64,000 nucleotides of DNA from Thamnaconus septentrionalis (GCA_009823395.1 CM020501.1:4740361-4804360); one strand, 5' to 3'; numbered from the stretch's first letter, positions 36,436-50,397 are shown. Notes: generated by a model from the letters alone, not told the origin. A program made the numbers and translations.

Positions 36436-37689
36436 CTTCAAACTAAACACTTGTGCTGACATGCAACGAAACAAAAAATGCAAAGACCACATGTCACGTT
36501 AGTGATTTGTTCAGAATTATGCATAAATGTACAAAAATTGTTACAATATTTTCTAAGTGTGGAGAGAATTTACTCTTTTAAATAAAATGAAGCCTTATAC
36601 AACAGTGACATTCCGTTGCAGGGTCATTGCTCTTTAAGCCTCAAAAACCTGATCACCATCAAACCCTGTTTTTCTATGAAATTGTGCATTTTGGATATGC
36701 TTATGCAGTGCTTATGCAGTGCTTATGCCTAGGTGTTCAAATTTACAAGATGGCAGGATTTTCCTACATGCCCATGGTAAATGACACTTGTTAGCAACAA
36801 TCCTTTGAACAAGGAGACTAGCCCTGTAAATTCTGTGACGTGTGCAACAGAGGGGAGGGGGGAGCACTGTGCGGAGGAAAAGAGAACTACAATTTTATGC
36901 GCCTCTCGGGTTTTAGTGTGAACAGACAAGCTTTAAAAGTGGAAAGGATTGACAGGCTATTTTTTAAACTGGAAATGGATGGGTTTATCCAGAAAGATGG
37001 TAACAGTTTTACACTTATGACAGGACCTTTCTGGACACATGATCAGTCCCCCTTCTGGCCAAAAGAGGAACTACACGTTTTACACATGAGATCAACAAAA
37101 TGGCTGACCTACATAGTGCTGTATAATGTCAGCACATGTTGGCACTGTTTGGAAACAGGCCATTTGAACATGACCAGCATGTGGTAGACAGTAGTTTCAG
37201 ATAAAGGAATTTCTAGAATGGATAAAGAAAAAATCTAGATTTAGATCTCTGGGTATGTACTGAGTTTAAAGAGTTCTTGAGAGTACAGCCAGTTAAAAAA
37301 AATTATGATTTAAAAAAACCCCAAAACATTTCTTTCTTTTTTTAAAAAAAAAAAAAAAAAAAATGTATCTCTCTAAAATTAGGACGCTGCGTGATTTAGA
37401 AAACCAAACTCTAGTTGTTTTTCTTTTGTTCCATTTTCACCTGAAGAAAGAAACTACACACAGAGAGACAGACATCAATTCATGTTACTCCCATGCACAT
37501 GACCTGTCAAAAATATACCAACAATCCTTGTATTGCTAAAACTCAGAACAACATGGTAGTTGTTTTAGGTCATTTTTCTTGCAGTTGTTCGTGACTCCTC
37601 CCTCGTCGTTTAATCCCGCCCCCTCAGCATGTGTGTGTGTTGGGAACAAATCGTACCCCCACCCCCTCCCTTCTCATGCTAATGTTCTT

Positions 37690-38258
37690 GCTCTCTGTTG
37701 TTCCTAGCCCCGATCGTGGGTTCTGTAGTTGATCCAGCCACAGTGCAGTCAGGCTCCACAGCGTCGAGGTGCTGCTGTGCGGGCTTTGTGTTAGTCCTGC
37801 AACACCGTCCACACAAACTGACTACAAAGCGCTACGACACCCCGGAGGTGTTCATACCTACCTTCTAGCTACCTACTTCAGCACCGGCGTCAGCCTCGAA
37901 GCAAGTTTCAGCGAGGAAAACACGTTCAAGACGGCGGCGACCGGTCTGTCTGTCGACCGAAGCGGCGGCTGACGTATGTAGTCATTTATTGTGTTGGAGC
38001 GGAAAGAGGAGGAGCCTAGGCGCGCGACAGAGGAGAGCTATCAGTTGAGTTAGCAGGGGCATAAGTGTACGGTCGCTGAGGGACGGTGCGCTGCTCTCCT
38101 CCGTTATATGTCGAAACTAGAGCTTTGACACTACACCTTAAGCTCTCAAAGGGTTCCCGGGAGGGTCCGGACGAACGCGGCAGCTTGCGGAGGAGGAAAC
38201 GTTCCATACTCGACGGGACTGGAAATAGCGGGAACGTACCCCGACGTCGCGAAAGACG
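37690..38258 (+). promoter_or_regulatory. atf7ip: CpG-rich promoter and probable non-coding first exon of atf7ip
   Basis: GC- and CpG-rich stretch closing with a strong donor, GAAAGACG then GTGAGT, at 38259. No coding frame links to a downstream exon. The next clear acceptor on this strand that opens a gene is at 54179, just before the atf7ip start codon, so this is most simply its 5' UTR exon followed by a 15.9-kb intron. The link is by position and strand only; a separate non-coding RNA is an alternative. Confidence 0.5.
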
Positions 38259-41200
38259 GTGAGTGTGGGTACTGCAGGCAGCATGCTAGCTAAGTTGCTT
38301 AAACCTACGTTTGTATTTTTTTGCACTATAACAAAATGCACTCTAATTTTGGAGGTGTACCATGTCTGGATTTTGTTTTGGATCATTTAAAAGGAATTTT
38401 AAATTTCTGGATTTCATATTTACTTTCAGTAGCGTTGCATTGCTGAGCTAGAAGTTGCTGCGCTTTTAAAATTAAGACTAGCTAGCGTTAACCTTACGTT
38501 GTGAAATGTACTTAAAATATGATTTGAATCAGATTATTGATAATAATATATATTTTTTAATTGATTTGGAAATGCACCCCTCCCCAACAATACGATGTAT
38601 ACATTACATTAAAAAAAATAATAATCAGCAAATACCATGTATTTAATTTTTTAGTTCACATGACCAAAATCTTGAGAGGATACATCTGTAGTCCACTATT
38701 TTACTCATAAAACATTCAGCACACCTATTACTTTAACTAAAGAAGAAAAAAAAAAAGAAGGATATTTGGCTATACACTGTTTGTTCAACAAGCACTAGCG
38801 TAAATCCAGGTTTCTTGCCAGTGAGGTTGGGTATTGCATACACTAAACACAAATAACAAATGCAGAGAGAGGTCGCTGTAAAAGAGAAAATTATATATAT
38901 ATATTTTAATAAGACTGTGCTTGCACAATCATACTTCAATCACGGTTTTTTTTTTTTTGTTGTATTTGTTCATCATTATCATTTTTCACTAACAAGGTCC
39001 ACCCGTACTGAATTAGTAAGATGACCATTTTTTTTCTTACTAAAACGTGCAGCCAGAGAAATTTTTGTACACTGCAGACATTTTTGATAGTTGAGGTAGG
39101 GCACACAATCAAAGTCAGATATTTATGATACACTATGATAAGCAGGACTGAAAGACCAAATGTAGCTTCTCTTCATGAAAATGTTATCTTAGATCATATT
39201 GTATGGATATAAAAATCATCCTTCCTTGCTTTATATTTGTATGTAGTACTTTTTAAATTGAGTAAATGACATAAAATATGAAAAATTGAAAAAAACAAAA
39301 ACCCTTTTTGTCACTGAATACAAAAGTGTGTCAAAGAGGAGAGGAAACTGTTCAATCCTGAGTGGCTAAACCCCCCCCTTGGCCTAAAGTGGTACAGTCC
39401 AGTAATTTTCCATGCGCCACTCTGTCCTAGGATGTGGGAGTGGCCTAATGAGTGGTGAGACAAGAGTACTGCAGTTTTGCCCTCTGCTTTTCTCTTGGAG
39501 TTTCTATTGGAGCAATAGAAAAACAAAAAAAAAACATGAAGCTGATAGTCTGATCTACAGATGAATCACAAATTGAGTGTTTACTCCAAAAACTGAGAAT
39601 CAAAAGAATCACAAAACGCACATATTAGTATTATTATTACATTTGACGGCTTAATCTTATATAGTTTGCCTCTCAAGCCTAATTTTGCTCAGACTACTTC
39701 ATCTTATTCAGATATCCTCATTATAAGAGTCTTCCTGTATCTAGTTTCACCTCCCCCACTCCAGCCAATTGCAGTGCTCACATGGTGCCCTTGTTATTTA
39801 TTAGAGACAGGTTTTTTTTTCTTCTGAAGAGGAAGCATGGGAGAGGCTCCACCTACTAACTTCAAGTGTTGCAGTTGTTGAGTTTTTTTTTTAAGCAATT
39901 TCTTTCTTAGCACAGGTAAATAAAAAAAATAATTGCATAAATGCCAAGCTGCTTGATAATTTTGACTAAATCCAGATTTGTTGTCAATTATAGGTTCTTT
40001 CTGTGCAATTGTTGGCCCTTGAGTTACCACAGGTGAAGTGGAAATGTAACCCAGTTTATTATTCTTAAATTAAAATAAACTTCATGTTCGCATTGGTTTA
40101 TTTATCTAATTAATAAATAATATGTTAACATTTAACTTGAATCCCTAAAGTTTGAACATTCATAAAGTGCTCTGTCTCATCAAATTGCAGATTTAACCAA
40201 AAAATATTAATATATAGTAATAGTTGAAAGCAGCACATCAATGAAATGGGACATTGAAAGTGCTCAGCATCAATACAACACAGGTTTAAGTAATTAAATT
40301 GATTTATATAATGTCTTTCTAATGTATCCTAGAGGTAAGTAATGGTCATGCATACCTGTCCATCAGGAAAAATTTGTGTTTTTTAATAGTGGTTTTTGCA
40401 GGCTTTGTCCTGGGAGCCTCATTGCCTAAAAAAGATCAAACTATGCGTTCCTATAATACATAGCACACCATTACATGTGATGTGTTTTATTTGCTCTGCT
40501 TGTTACGTATGACTCCTCCCACCTTTGTAGACCACCAAGATGATTGAAAGTACAGTTGTGCTTACTTGTAACTTGCTTGATTGGTATTTGTGTTGTGTTG
40601 TTGTTGGTGTTGGTGTTGGAATCATACTTTTTTTGTTTTGAAGATCAAGTCCAGATTAACTGCTGCATTGTGGATAAGGTGCAGTAGGAAAGGCATTGGC
40701 CCAACATAATTGTATCGTTTTGCATATGGATAACATTTTAGTTAGTAATCAAACTAGGCAATTTGCACTGCACCTAAACATGTTTGACACCTAAAGCTTG
40801 GTTCATTTGACTTGTGTTAGCGCTCAGTCTCATGCTGCAGCACGGTACATCTCCTTAGCTGTAGTACGATTAGAGGAGGTGTGCTTGTCTGTCTGTTCTG
40901 TCTTCCATGTTCTGTCTGCTAGTCTGGAACAAATGATGTACGAGTGCACCATTGCTGCTAAAACGCCTCCTTAAGCAACCAGTGAACTTTGACATGTGCA
41001 ACGTTGACTATAGAATTGATGAAAGATTCCTGGTCTTTAAAGTGAGGCTGTGTTCTCTGTAGCGAATTGTGCTTCTGCAACCGCAGAAAAGCAAAAGTTG
41101 ATAATGTCAAGCCAAGTGATATATTTCAATGTGATGACGTATGTTGCATAGGCAACCATGTTTAAGAACACTTGGGTTTGTGGTAATGTGAATGCATGCC

Positions 41201-41602
41201 AGTGGGAGAGTCATTTGCGTTTACGTAGAACTTACGTAAAGAACGGAAACACACATAACTGAAATTAACTCTAGGTAGCGCCAAGGTCCTGCTGCATTGC
41301 TATGTCACACAATATAAAAAAGACCATCTGTAGGAGCCTGTTAGATATGGCCAGTATTTGTGTTTTTGCAGTATATTAGTATAATGAACTAATATTAGTC
41401 CAGCTTTAAATGTCCACTATGTAAAATGTGGCTTGATTTATGATTTTCATATTTGTAAGCTTAACATACTCCCCATAATTGCATAAATAAAACTGTATAC
41501 CTGCAGCACAATAAAAGTCATTTGGTTTTCCTACCCTGATAACGTTTTTTTATGTATAGCTGCCATCTTGTGGCACCATTTTTTTCAAGAAGCCCTACAT
41601 TT

Positions 41603-41661
41603 AAGGAAGTCCGCCTGACAAGTGCCCTTAATGCGAAATGCGCTGTCAGGCGTACTTCCTT
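41603..41661. repeat. Imperfect 18-base inverted repeat
   Basis: AAGGAAGTCCGCCTGACA at 41603-41620 pairs with TGTCAGGCGTACTTCCTT at 41644-41661 with one mismatch and a 23-base loop. Probably a miniature-element remnant. Confidence 0.7.
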
Positions 41662-44065
41662 TAATACCAGGCTTCGTTGAAAATTTTATACACTGGACCT
41701 TTAGCGTTCCTCTGCTTTGTGGTTCCCGATTCCAATTCTGTCAGGGATGATTTTCCGAAAGGCTCACTTCTAATTTCACACAAACTTGTTTTTTCTTGGA
41801 ATCCATTGCAAAAGTGTTTTTCACTAGCTCAAGTATTTAATACATTGTATTTTTATGGGGTTTTATACATTTACAACCGTATGCTTTCCTTCATTCTATA
41901 TCTTGCTGATTTGCAAGCCGCTTTAAATAGATTCAGTTTAAATTATTTTTTTAACTGCTGGGCACACTCATAGTAGGGGCAGTTGCTCTGTACTGTACTG
42001 AACCATGAATGCCCTCCCTCCCTAGTACCCAGCTGGCCTGCACTCACATTACCCCTAACCCATCTGATGGAAAGCACAGTTGCATACACTCTGTGCATCA
42101 TCACTTTAAAATACGGCACAGATGGCCCGATGTCATCGACTACTGTTGACGTGTGGTTGCAGTGGCACAATGGACAACCCCATTGAAAACATGGCTCACT
42201 CTGTCAAGAATTTGTGGCGCTTTTTGATTAATTTTGTCAACGGTTACTTCTGGCCGTCGTTGCACGTGTGCTATGAACAACTGTACTACAGTCAAGTACA
42301 GTCAAGTAAGCACAGAAGAGATCATTTGCACCTGTCAAATAATCTAGACTTTGGGTCAAACATGCTTGAGCATGGTATGGTTTGTCTTTGTGTGAAAGCA
42401 CCTTAGGACTTTCATGGGCCAATCTCTTATGGTTTCAAATTATGTCAGATTGGTATTCCTAAAAAAGTACCAAGAAGTCCCATCTATCTGGCTCTTGGCA
42501 CAGGTTACAAAAGGCCACTGGCTGAAGTCCACCCATAGGAAAAGGAAGGGACACACATTCACGAACAAGTTACACCACGTAGTCACAGAAAGCATGGGAT
42601 ACCACTGTTTTATTTCCAGTGTGGTCGGTGATGTTTATTTTCTAAGAGAACTGTTGCCATCTGTTCTTCATAAAGTCCTGCTTTGACCTTGTTTGGGCAC
42701 TTGCCGAATCGCATAGGTACATCATTGGTTCCTAGTGGACTGCAGTAGGAAACAGAATTCCAGCCTCACGTTCTGCTTCCAAAGTGTTAATACGCATCAT
42801 TTGACACTTGTCAATGATTTGCTGCATCATATAATTTGGTGTTTGTTGGCCTATTTGAAAGAAACAGTGTTTTTACATTAGAGGGCCAGGCCTAGTTTTT
42901 GGTTAAGTGCTAAACCCAGTTCGATTGGATTGAGATTTTAGTCTGAGTGTTCCATTCTCTTTCCCAGGTCTGCTTTTAAAGTGGTTCTCAGCATTGTTCC
43001 CTTTTACTCTGGCATGGCATAGATGAAATGTGGAAGCTACTAGGCCCTTTCACATGGAGAAGCAGCCTTACTGTATCAAAAGTATAACTATTAATAGGAC
43101 TTAAAGTTTTCTGGCACTGTCCTGGATCTCTGGCCTGAGATATTTTGGTGTAGTGGAAAAAAATTAAATTGTCCTATATTTTAAAAATGCATTATTTGTT
43201 AGTTGCCTTTAATAAGTTCACCTGTCATTGGCGACACAGGGACATCACTCCTTTGTGAAACTAACATGACGAGCCAATCACAAGTACAATGGACGGTTCT
43301 TGGACCAACTTATGAAAACTAGCTGTAACAGAGTGCTATACTTAGATACTTAGAAGTCACTCTGTAGAGAAAGCTCTCAACCAATGGCTGTTTGCAGGGT
43401 GGAAACTAAGTTCCTGATGCCTGGGGAGAATGCTTGATAAGGACACTGTCTGTGGGTTGAGGATATACTGTATAGAGGACAATCCTTCTGGGAGCGGGTG
43501 CCAGAAACCTAAGAACCAGGCGCTTGCCACTGAACACTGTGCTCGAGAAAACCGATCTATGCATCTCGCGAAAAAACATTTTTAACACGTCACAAATTAG
43601 AGCAGCTGTCCGCTTTCTCCAGCACACCATGGACAGTGAGCCGGCTTCCTAGCTTCAGATGGTTTAAATGTGCGGCAATATCACTGCCTAGATATCTGTG
43701 GACGTGTGTGCATTTAAGAAATGTATCCTAAGACTGTGGATTTCATCCTCCACTGGAAGTGTCAGCAGCCCATCAACCTAACAAGCTTCTCCATGTTAAT
43801 TTCTCAACTTCAGTAGTTGCTATTGGCTTACTCCTGCTTGCTATCTTCATATTTTAAAACCCCCACATATGATGATGCCTACATAATCCATCATCAAAAC
43901 TTCAGCCTGCACCCTCCAAGATGGCTTACCCATTCCGACATTAGTTGGTCTGCCTCTGATACAGCTAAAACTAAAACATTTGTAACTATTCAAAATGATG
44001 GAAACCCATTGCGGACTGGCAAACTAACTTAATCTGAGACTCGCAGAAGTTGTAGGCATGCAGAA

Positions 44066-44310
44066 GTGGTGCACTGGTTGGCACTGTTCTAATATCTAAT
44101 ATCTGGCACTGCCTCAAATCAAGAAGGACGCAGGTTGGATGCCTGAGCCAGTGACCATTCTGTATGGAGCTTGCATGTTGTCCCTGTGTCTTTGTAGGTT
44201 CCCTCTGGGTACTCCAGCTCGGGTTCTTTCTGGATACTCCAGCTTCCTCCCACTGAGGTGAATTGTGAACTTGAAATTGACAACACTGCAATGTTAACAC
44301 TAGCCCTGGA
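44066..44310 (+). repeat. Decayed copy of a tRNA-headed dispersed fish repeat
   Basis: Begins GTGGTGCACTGGTTGGCACTG, an A-box-like head, continues with AAGAAGGACGCAGGTTGGATGCC as a degenerate B box, and then GGAGCTTGCATGTTGTCCCTG, the block shared with 35322-35622. One 25-base segment around the ACTCCAGC motif is duplicated internally. Confidence 0.6.
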
Positions 44311-45024
44311 GGTAGGAATAGGCAGGTCTCAGATTTGTGTCTGTGCTAGGGTAAGTCCTGGGGTTCATTTTATTTTTTGAAAATGTTCACAAGTCTTAGC
44401 GTGTTTGCTAATTTTTGTTTGCATTTTGGGGCATGTTTAGGGGATTTGGAGCATGTTTAAGAGGTTACATTTGGGTTCTAAAAGACTCAAATATAAGGAT
44501 GTCTCTTCCTGAGCGAGACTGGCTAGAGCTGATCACCACTAGGTCTTGGTCCCTGATTAATGACTACAAAGTTGTGTACATATTCTTTTGGCTGCTCCTT
44601 TCTGGGTCGGCCACCTTAAATTGATTCACAAGTATAGTTTGTAATATTTTTTTTAACGTTGACATTAGCTTTTGCCTCTATATGTACCTCAACAACCCAG
44701 GTCTGGATCCAGACTTTGTCCTGTCCTGATCCAGTACCGAACAGACATTATAGTAAAACTGAGTTTTATTCAGTTTTGTGACAGATGACCACTAACTTTT
44801 TTTTCTGACACTGTTGTCACATCCACACTCAGCGTATGGGACATCCTACTGATTGGCCATCACTTGTTGCCTTTGCGGATTCTAGTGGGTTGGGTTGGAT
44901 ACAAGGGCAAGGATGTCGGCCAAACGCAAGCAGAGAAGGGAGCACTGTCACTGAAGAGAAGCATTATAAACTTGCATTCAGAGTGATAAAAGAAAGCCAG
45001 GTCACTTTAAGACTGTAGCTGGCA

Positions 45025-46131
45025 CTGTTTACTCCACTTGGGTCAATCCTGGGCGATAGGCACTGCTTTGGCCAAAGACAGGCCCAGATGTTGTAGGTCC
45101 CTGGTGACAATGTCCATCCATCTCGTGTGAGGTTTCCCGCGGGGCTGTCGCCATCCAGCTGTTTTTGGATTGAGAGGATTGCGTGTGTGGGATGTTCAGG
45201 GGGTAGTCTTTGGATGTGACCAAACCAGCGCATCCGGCGCTGTGCTGCCAGGCATGATGCTGGGGGTTGCTGCGTTCGGTCCTGAAGTACATTATTGGGG
45301 ACTCGGTGGTGCCATTTGATCCTCTCTATTGTGCGCATGTGTCACAGCCGTTGATTCTGGCTGCCAGTGTCTTGGTGAGTGGCCAGGTTTCTGCCCCGTA
45401 CAGGAGGACGGAAAGGACTATGCTGTTGTAGAGCCGGAGTTTAGTGTTGCGAGAGATGGCTTGGTATCACCATAGTGGTTTCAAGAGAGACTTCATGATG
45501 CTGGCAGCCAAAGAGTGTCGCCTGTTGATCTCTGGTGTTAAATCGCTGTTATTTGTGACAGTGGACCCAAGGTAAGTGAAGGAGGACACAAATTCCACTT
45601 CTTCACCGTCTATATGTAGAGGGGGCGTGCTTCACCTCCAATTTTCTTGAGCTTGGTTTTGGCCCAGCTGAGCTTGAGTCCCAGTTTGTTGGCTTCCCCT
45701 TGGTAGATCCTTATAGATTCCTCTAGTTGACCGAGAGTGGAGCAGAATAATGCGGTGTCATCGGCATATTCCAGGTCTGTGAGGAGATAGCTACCCAGAC
45801 GAATTCCGGGGCCTCGTGAGCAGACCCGGTCCATCAGATGGTGGATGATGCAGTTGAAAAGGTCTGGGGCAGCCACGCATCCCTGTCGCACTGCACTGTT
45901 GATTGAGAACCAGTTGGAGACCTTGATGTTGACACGGACGCAGCTTTCAGCATTATTGTACATTCTTTGAAAGAGAGGGGTGATCTTTCTGGGGGGTTCC
46001 AAGGATAGTAGGGATCTTCTGGAGGGATGACGTTAAGCCCACGTTTACCATACCCTGCGACAAGTGAAAACTGGCTGTTACCATAGGACACACCTGGTGA
46101 AAGACACACATGGCAGCATCCTAAACACAGA
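45025..46131 (-). mobile_element. Non-LTR retrotransposon (LINE) fragment, 3' part of RT, minus strand
   Basis: Read on the minus strand the fragment shows RT blocks in order: PRKITPLFQRMYNNAESC, then RQGCVAAPDLFNCIIHHL, the YADD catalytic box (LEYADDTALF), KLGLKLSWAKTK, YLGSTV-type sequence and a tail MRWFGHIQRLPPEHPTHA. Frames are broken, so it is not active as it stands. The family could not be named with certainty. Confidence 0.8.
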
Positions 46132-46456
46132 GTCTTTTACTTCTGATGGCTGGTAGGGCCCAGCCATCAGAAGTAAAAGACACCCCCAACAGGCGAGCTT
46201 CATGCCAAACTGCTCCACTATAGACCAGATTTCGGCCCTTCGTCTCATCATTGAGAAGTCCCAAGAATTTCGCCAAGATAGCCATCTATACATCGCTTTC
46301 CTGGATCTCAAGGCGCCATTCGATACGATGGACCAGTCATCCCTCCAGAAGATCCCTACTATCCTTGGAACCCCCCAGAAAGATCACCCCTCTCTTTCAA
46401 AGAATGTACAATAATGCTGAAAGCTGCGTCCGTGTCAACATCAAGGTCTCCAACTG
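45911..46456. repeat. 121-base perfect inverted repeat within the LINE
   Basis: 45911-46031 and 46336-46456 are exact reverse complements as far as I can read, both holding the LINE coding stretch around PRKITPLFQRMYNN. A second, shorter perfect hairpin lies between them with arms 46132-46153 and 46160-46181 and a six-base loop. Confidence 0.9.
46182..46456 (+). mobile_element. LINE fragment, 5' part of RT, plus strand (inverted relative to its neighbour)
   Basis: Encodes on the + strand the RT segment preceding the minus-strand piece: STIDQISALRLIIEKSQEF, LYIAFLDLKAPFDTMD and then the same PRKITPLFQRMYNNAESC stretch. With the minus fragment this makes a head-to-head inverted LINE copy. Confidence 0.78.
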
Positions 46457-46972
46457 CCTATTTGAAATCGCATCAGTAACCGTTTCCCAACACAACCAGT
46501 AAGTGTCGCCAAAGGACCAACAAGCGTAGAAATGTACGTACTGCAGAAGGTCCTGGGTTCAATCACCGGCCAGGTCAAAACAAAAAAGGGAATCTATGGG
46601 TTTCCTCTTTGTTCGATTCCTAAGCCCAGAAAAATTGAAGGGTTGTGTTTTTAGCAGTGGCATCCAGATTTTCTGCTTTGCTTTGCCAAAATCTCTCTCT
46701 GTCTTCTTGGATTGCGGTGTTGCGAATGCGATTAAGGCGGCGATATTCAGTTAAATCGCCCTTAAGCTCTTCATTCTTGACACAACCCTTCAATTTTTCT
46801 GGGCTTAGGAATCGAACAAAGAGGAAACCCATAGATTCCCTTTTTTGTTTTGACCTGGCCGGTGATTGAACCCAGGACCTTCTGCAGTACGTACATTTCT
46901 ACGCTTGTTGGTCCTTTGGCGACACTTACTGGTTGTGTTGGGAAACGGTTACTGATGCGATTTCAAATAGGC
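46456..46972. repeat. 193-base perfect inverted repeat with 131-base spacer
   Basis: 46456-46648 and 46780-46972 are identical in reverse complement over all 193 positions by eye. The arm contains a B-box-like GGTCCTGGGTTCAATCACC. The spacer, read on the minus strand, gives EYRRLNRIRNTAIQEDRERF followed by WQSKAENLDATAKN, which looks like LINE sequence upstream of the RT. The left arm starts at the last base of the 121-base repeat. Confidence 0.9.
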
Positions 46973-49242
46973 TTTGATGAACACATTCATTTATAGCGAT
47001 CTTTATGAAATGATGCGCGCATAGAGGTGTAGAAAATAAAGCAATGGCAGCATGGGCACTTTGGGAGGATGTGGTGAACAGAGCAGTTTGCTGACAAAGA
47101 ATTATAGAAAACCACCCGGACCTCTTGAGCTGTGTCAGGTTCTTCAAGGTGGTTCTTTTAGAACTCTGTTTCAAGCCGCAGTCCTTCAGAGCACTGTGCG
47201 ATAAGGAGCCGCCGTGCCAACAGCCGCTGAGCATGCTGGGGTTCCTGCACCAGGGACCTTCTAAAGAGAGCTGGCAGACACACCGGTTCCAGTCGAACCT
47301 CAGTCCAACCATGCCAGCTGTATGGGATGGAATCATCCATGTGTCGGTCAGGTAGATCAAATCCCCGGACACTGCAGTTGATCAGGACGAAGTTAAAGCA
47401 CAATTTGCAGCAAGAGGGTGACTTCCAAACGTAATCAGAGCTATCGAGTGCAGACACATTTTTATAAAAGTGGCATGACACTGAGGAGGAGCGGGGCACG
47501 CTCTCATGTGCGATCAATTCCACGATGATGATGATGATGATGATGATGAAACATGCGTGGATTCGTGCGATCACAATGTTTTGAACATCCAGATTTTTTT
47601 GGTCTGACGTAGTTTTCTGGATTTGAACGTATGTCAGGCTTTAGGATGAACAAACTAGCACCAAACTAGCATCTCGTTCATTTTGGTGGAAAATGGCTAT
47701 TTGAACGTTTATTTAAATGCCATTTAAGTTGGTATTGAAATGCATCCTTTTCCTGATATGGTAGCCAGGAAACTGATACATACTGGCGCAATGATGTTCT
47801 GTATTGAACGTCAGCATTTGGCACTGATTGTGTATACATCTTCTTTTGACTTGGAAGTGGAGTTAGACCAAGCAAAGTCAGTGTGAAGTAAAGTAGTATC
47901 AGAGGGAGAGTGATGTTTTCTTGCCAGCTCGCTGGGACCTAGTTATGAAATTTTGATTTCACCAAAATGAATTCAGAGGGTTTTTCCAGGTGTAAATCAT
48001 TGCTGAGCCTCAAAAACAGGAAGGTTAGAAAATAATTTGGCAAAAAATACATCTAAAACAGCCTGTGCAGTTTTGGAACAAAGTCCTATGGATAATTGAA
48101 TCAAAGATCAATTTGTAGCAAAAATAATGAGAAGTGCGTGGCAAAGGGGAGGAACTGCTCAAGATCTGAAGTGTACCACCTCAACAGTGAAGCATATTGG
48201 TAGTACTATAATGGCATTAGCAAGTGTGGCTGCCAATAGAACTGATTCTCTTAAATGTAATGATGGTGTGACTGCTGGCTAAAGGGCATTGGTCAATTTT
48301 ATTTGTTCATTTTGATACATTTTATCCAGAATCCATTGTCATGTCAGCTACTTGCCTAGTTTTAAATTCATTACATACCAAACATCCATACATTTTAATT
48401 TGTTTGTTTGGGAAAAAGGTCAAATCACAAAATAACCAGAATATTCTTCATGAGCTCAAAAAAACAACAATCTACAATTCAAACAAAAGGTACTTGTGTT
48501 TTTTTTCCCTCGTGGGATGGAGGATTCATACCTGTAGCACAGGTTCCTTCCTTCCTTGATCAACCTCTATCTGTCTGTTAACATGTGAATCCTTTTTAGG
48601 CTAAAAGCAGCCAGTAGTGTTGTTATGCGTTACGATGAAGCTGGCGGCTTTTGCATTTGCTTCAAGAGCAGCACATCTGTTTGTTGGTTGGATAAATCCT
48701 CATTGAGAAAAAAAACTTAGTGTTTTGTTCAAAGTAAGCTTTTTAGTTTTATTCAAAGTTGTTTTTTTTTTAAAGATTTTTATTTTTCAAACCAATTACA
48801 AACATCTGATAAGAATCACACATTTTATTTTTTTATTAAGTGGGCCATTTTGTGCAAGAAACAATTAGAACTAAGACTATGTGCTATGTGAATCAAGGCA
48901 TGGTAGACCCGGTCGGTGGCCATCTTGTGGAGCAGTGAATCCAGATGCAGGCATCGAAGGAGGGAGGGGACTGTGCACAATGCGCAGTACGGTTGGAATG
49001 CAGGCTTGCTCTCACTGGCAGACATTTTTTTTTAACCACTCACATGTAGCTTCACCTGGAAACATAGATTATTAAATGACTGTTACCTTTTTTTTTATTT
49101 AGACAGGGTAACATAAAACCAGAATACTTACTGTGACTAACAATGTCCTACTAAAGTGATTGTATGGGTATAGTGGTTGAAAAACAAATTGCAGTCTGAA
49201 TGACATAAAGCAGGTTATTTAAATGACCTACATTATATTTCA

Positions 49243-49278
<36 letters not shown>

Positions 49279-50348
49279 AATAGACAATTGACCCAAAATT
49301 TGGGAACTGTGATTGAAAGCTAACAGGTTTTGGTAACCCTTCAGTCATACCATGTGATCCTGGCGGCACAACAGCAGGGACACTCCAAAGTTCATTTTTG
49401 AAGTGAGATCTATGCATACGTAATCTGTACTAAAATTTGAAAGCATTTAATCTGCTTTCATAGTTATTCTTTTTTATTTAGAGCTATGTAAAATCTTCAG
49501 CGTTTTGTGGCTATCCCCTCATGGTGAAGAAGGCGGGGTTTGTACCAGGATCTGCTCATGCCTCAGCATGCTGCTCGCATCGGCACTGGTGGCCATTTTG
49601 TGCTTCTGCAGTATCAGACAGGGTGGGGGTTGGGCAGAGAAGGACTCTCAGTTTTTAACGCACATCATACTTTTACGGTCAGGAACAGGCGTACATTTTG
49701 AATTGATGTTCACAACAAATGAAAATGGACATCTTTAATGAAACACTGACGGCTTTATGACCTTTTCAAGTTATGACCGGTCACAAAATATAAAAATGCC
49801 GAAGTTTCTTGTTAAGGATACACAGCTGTTAATTTCAAGAGAAGTAGTACGATTAATTATTTTCACATTTTTGAGTAAGTATTCTTTGTCTCTGTTGACA
49901 AAGACAGAAGAACCCCTGCCCTGTTGGAATGGTTCAGTCTGTTTTACAGCAGTCGTCCATGCTGTGGAAGGGGCAGGGCACGTTGAGGCTGCTTGGTGTG
50001 TGAGGCTCAAATTTCTTGTGTTTAGCTAGCATGGAACTGGCAAGCTAACATTCAGAATGATCACACACAGTGCAGTGTTTTTATTCCTGGACATACTATT
50101 TCAACCTCATTTTCTACTGTCTGTACCTGTTTTATTTTTAAAGAGTAGTCAGATTTTCATTTTTTTTAGAAAAAAATATTTACATATTTTTGTTGAAATA
50201 ATTACATCATAACTGTACATACACTCACTGTTTAATCATTTGCTGGTTCATATACCTTGACTTTTCTCTTTATTGGGTTCAATCACCCCTTCAGCTGTTA
50301 ATGGTTCAGTCCAGATTTGAAATGAAGAGGCTTTTTCAGAGAGAGAGA

Positions 50349-50397
<49 letters not shown>

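Noticed and set aside
46078..46311. 77-codon minus-strand frame at the LINE inversion point
   Set aside because: It crosses the palindrome centre and combines sense and antisense LINE sequence, so it is not a natural protein.
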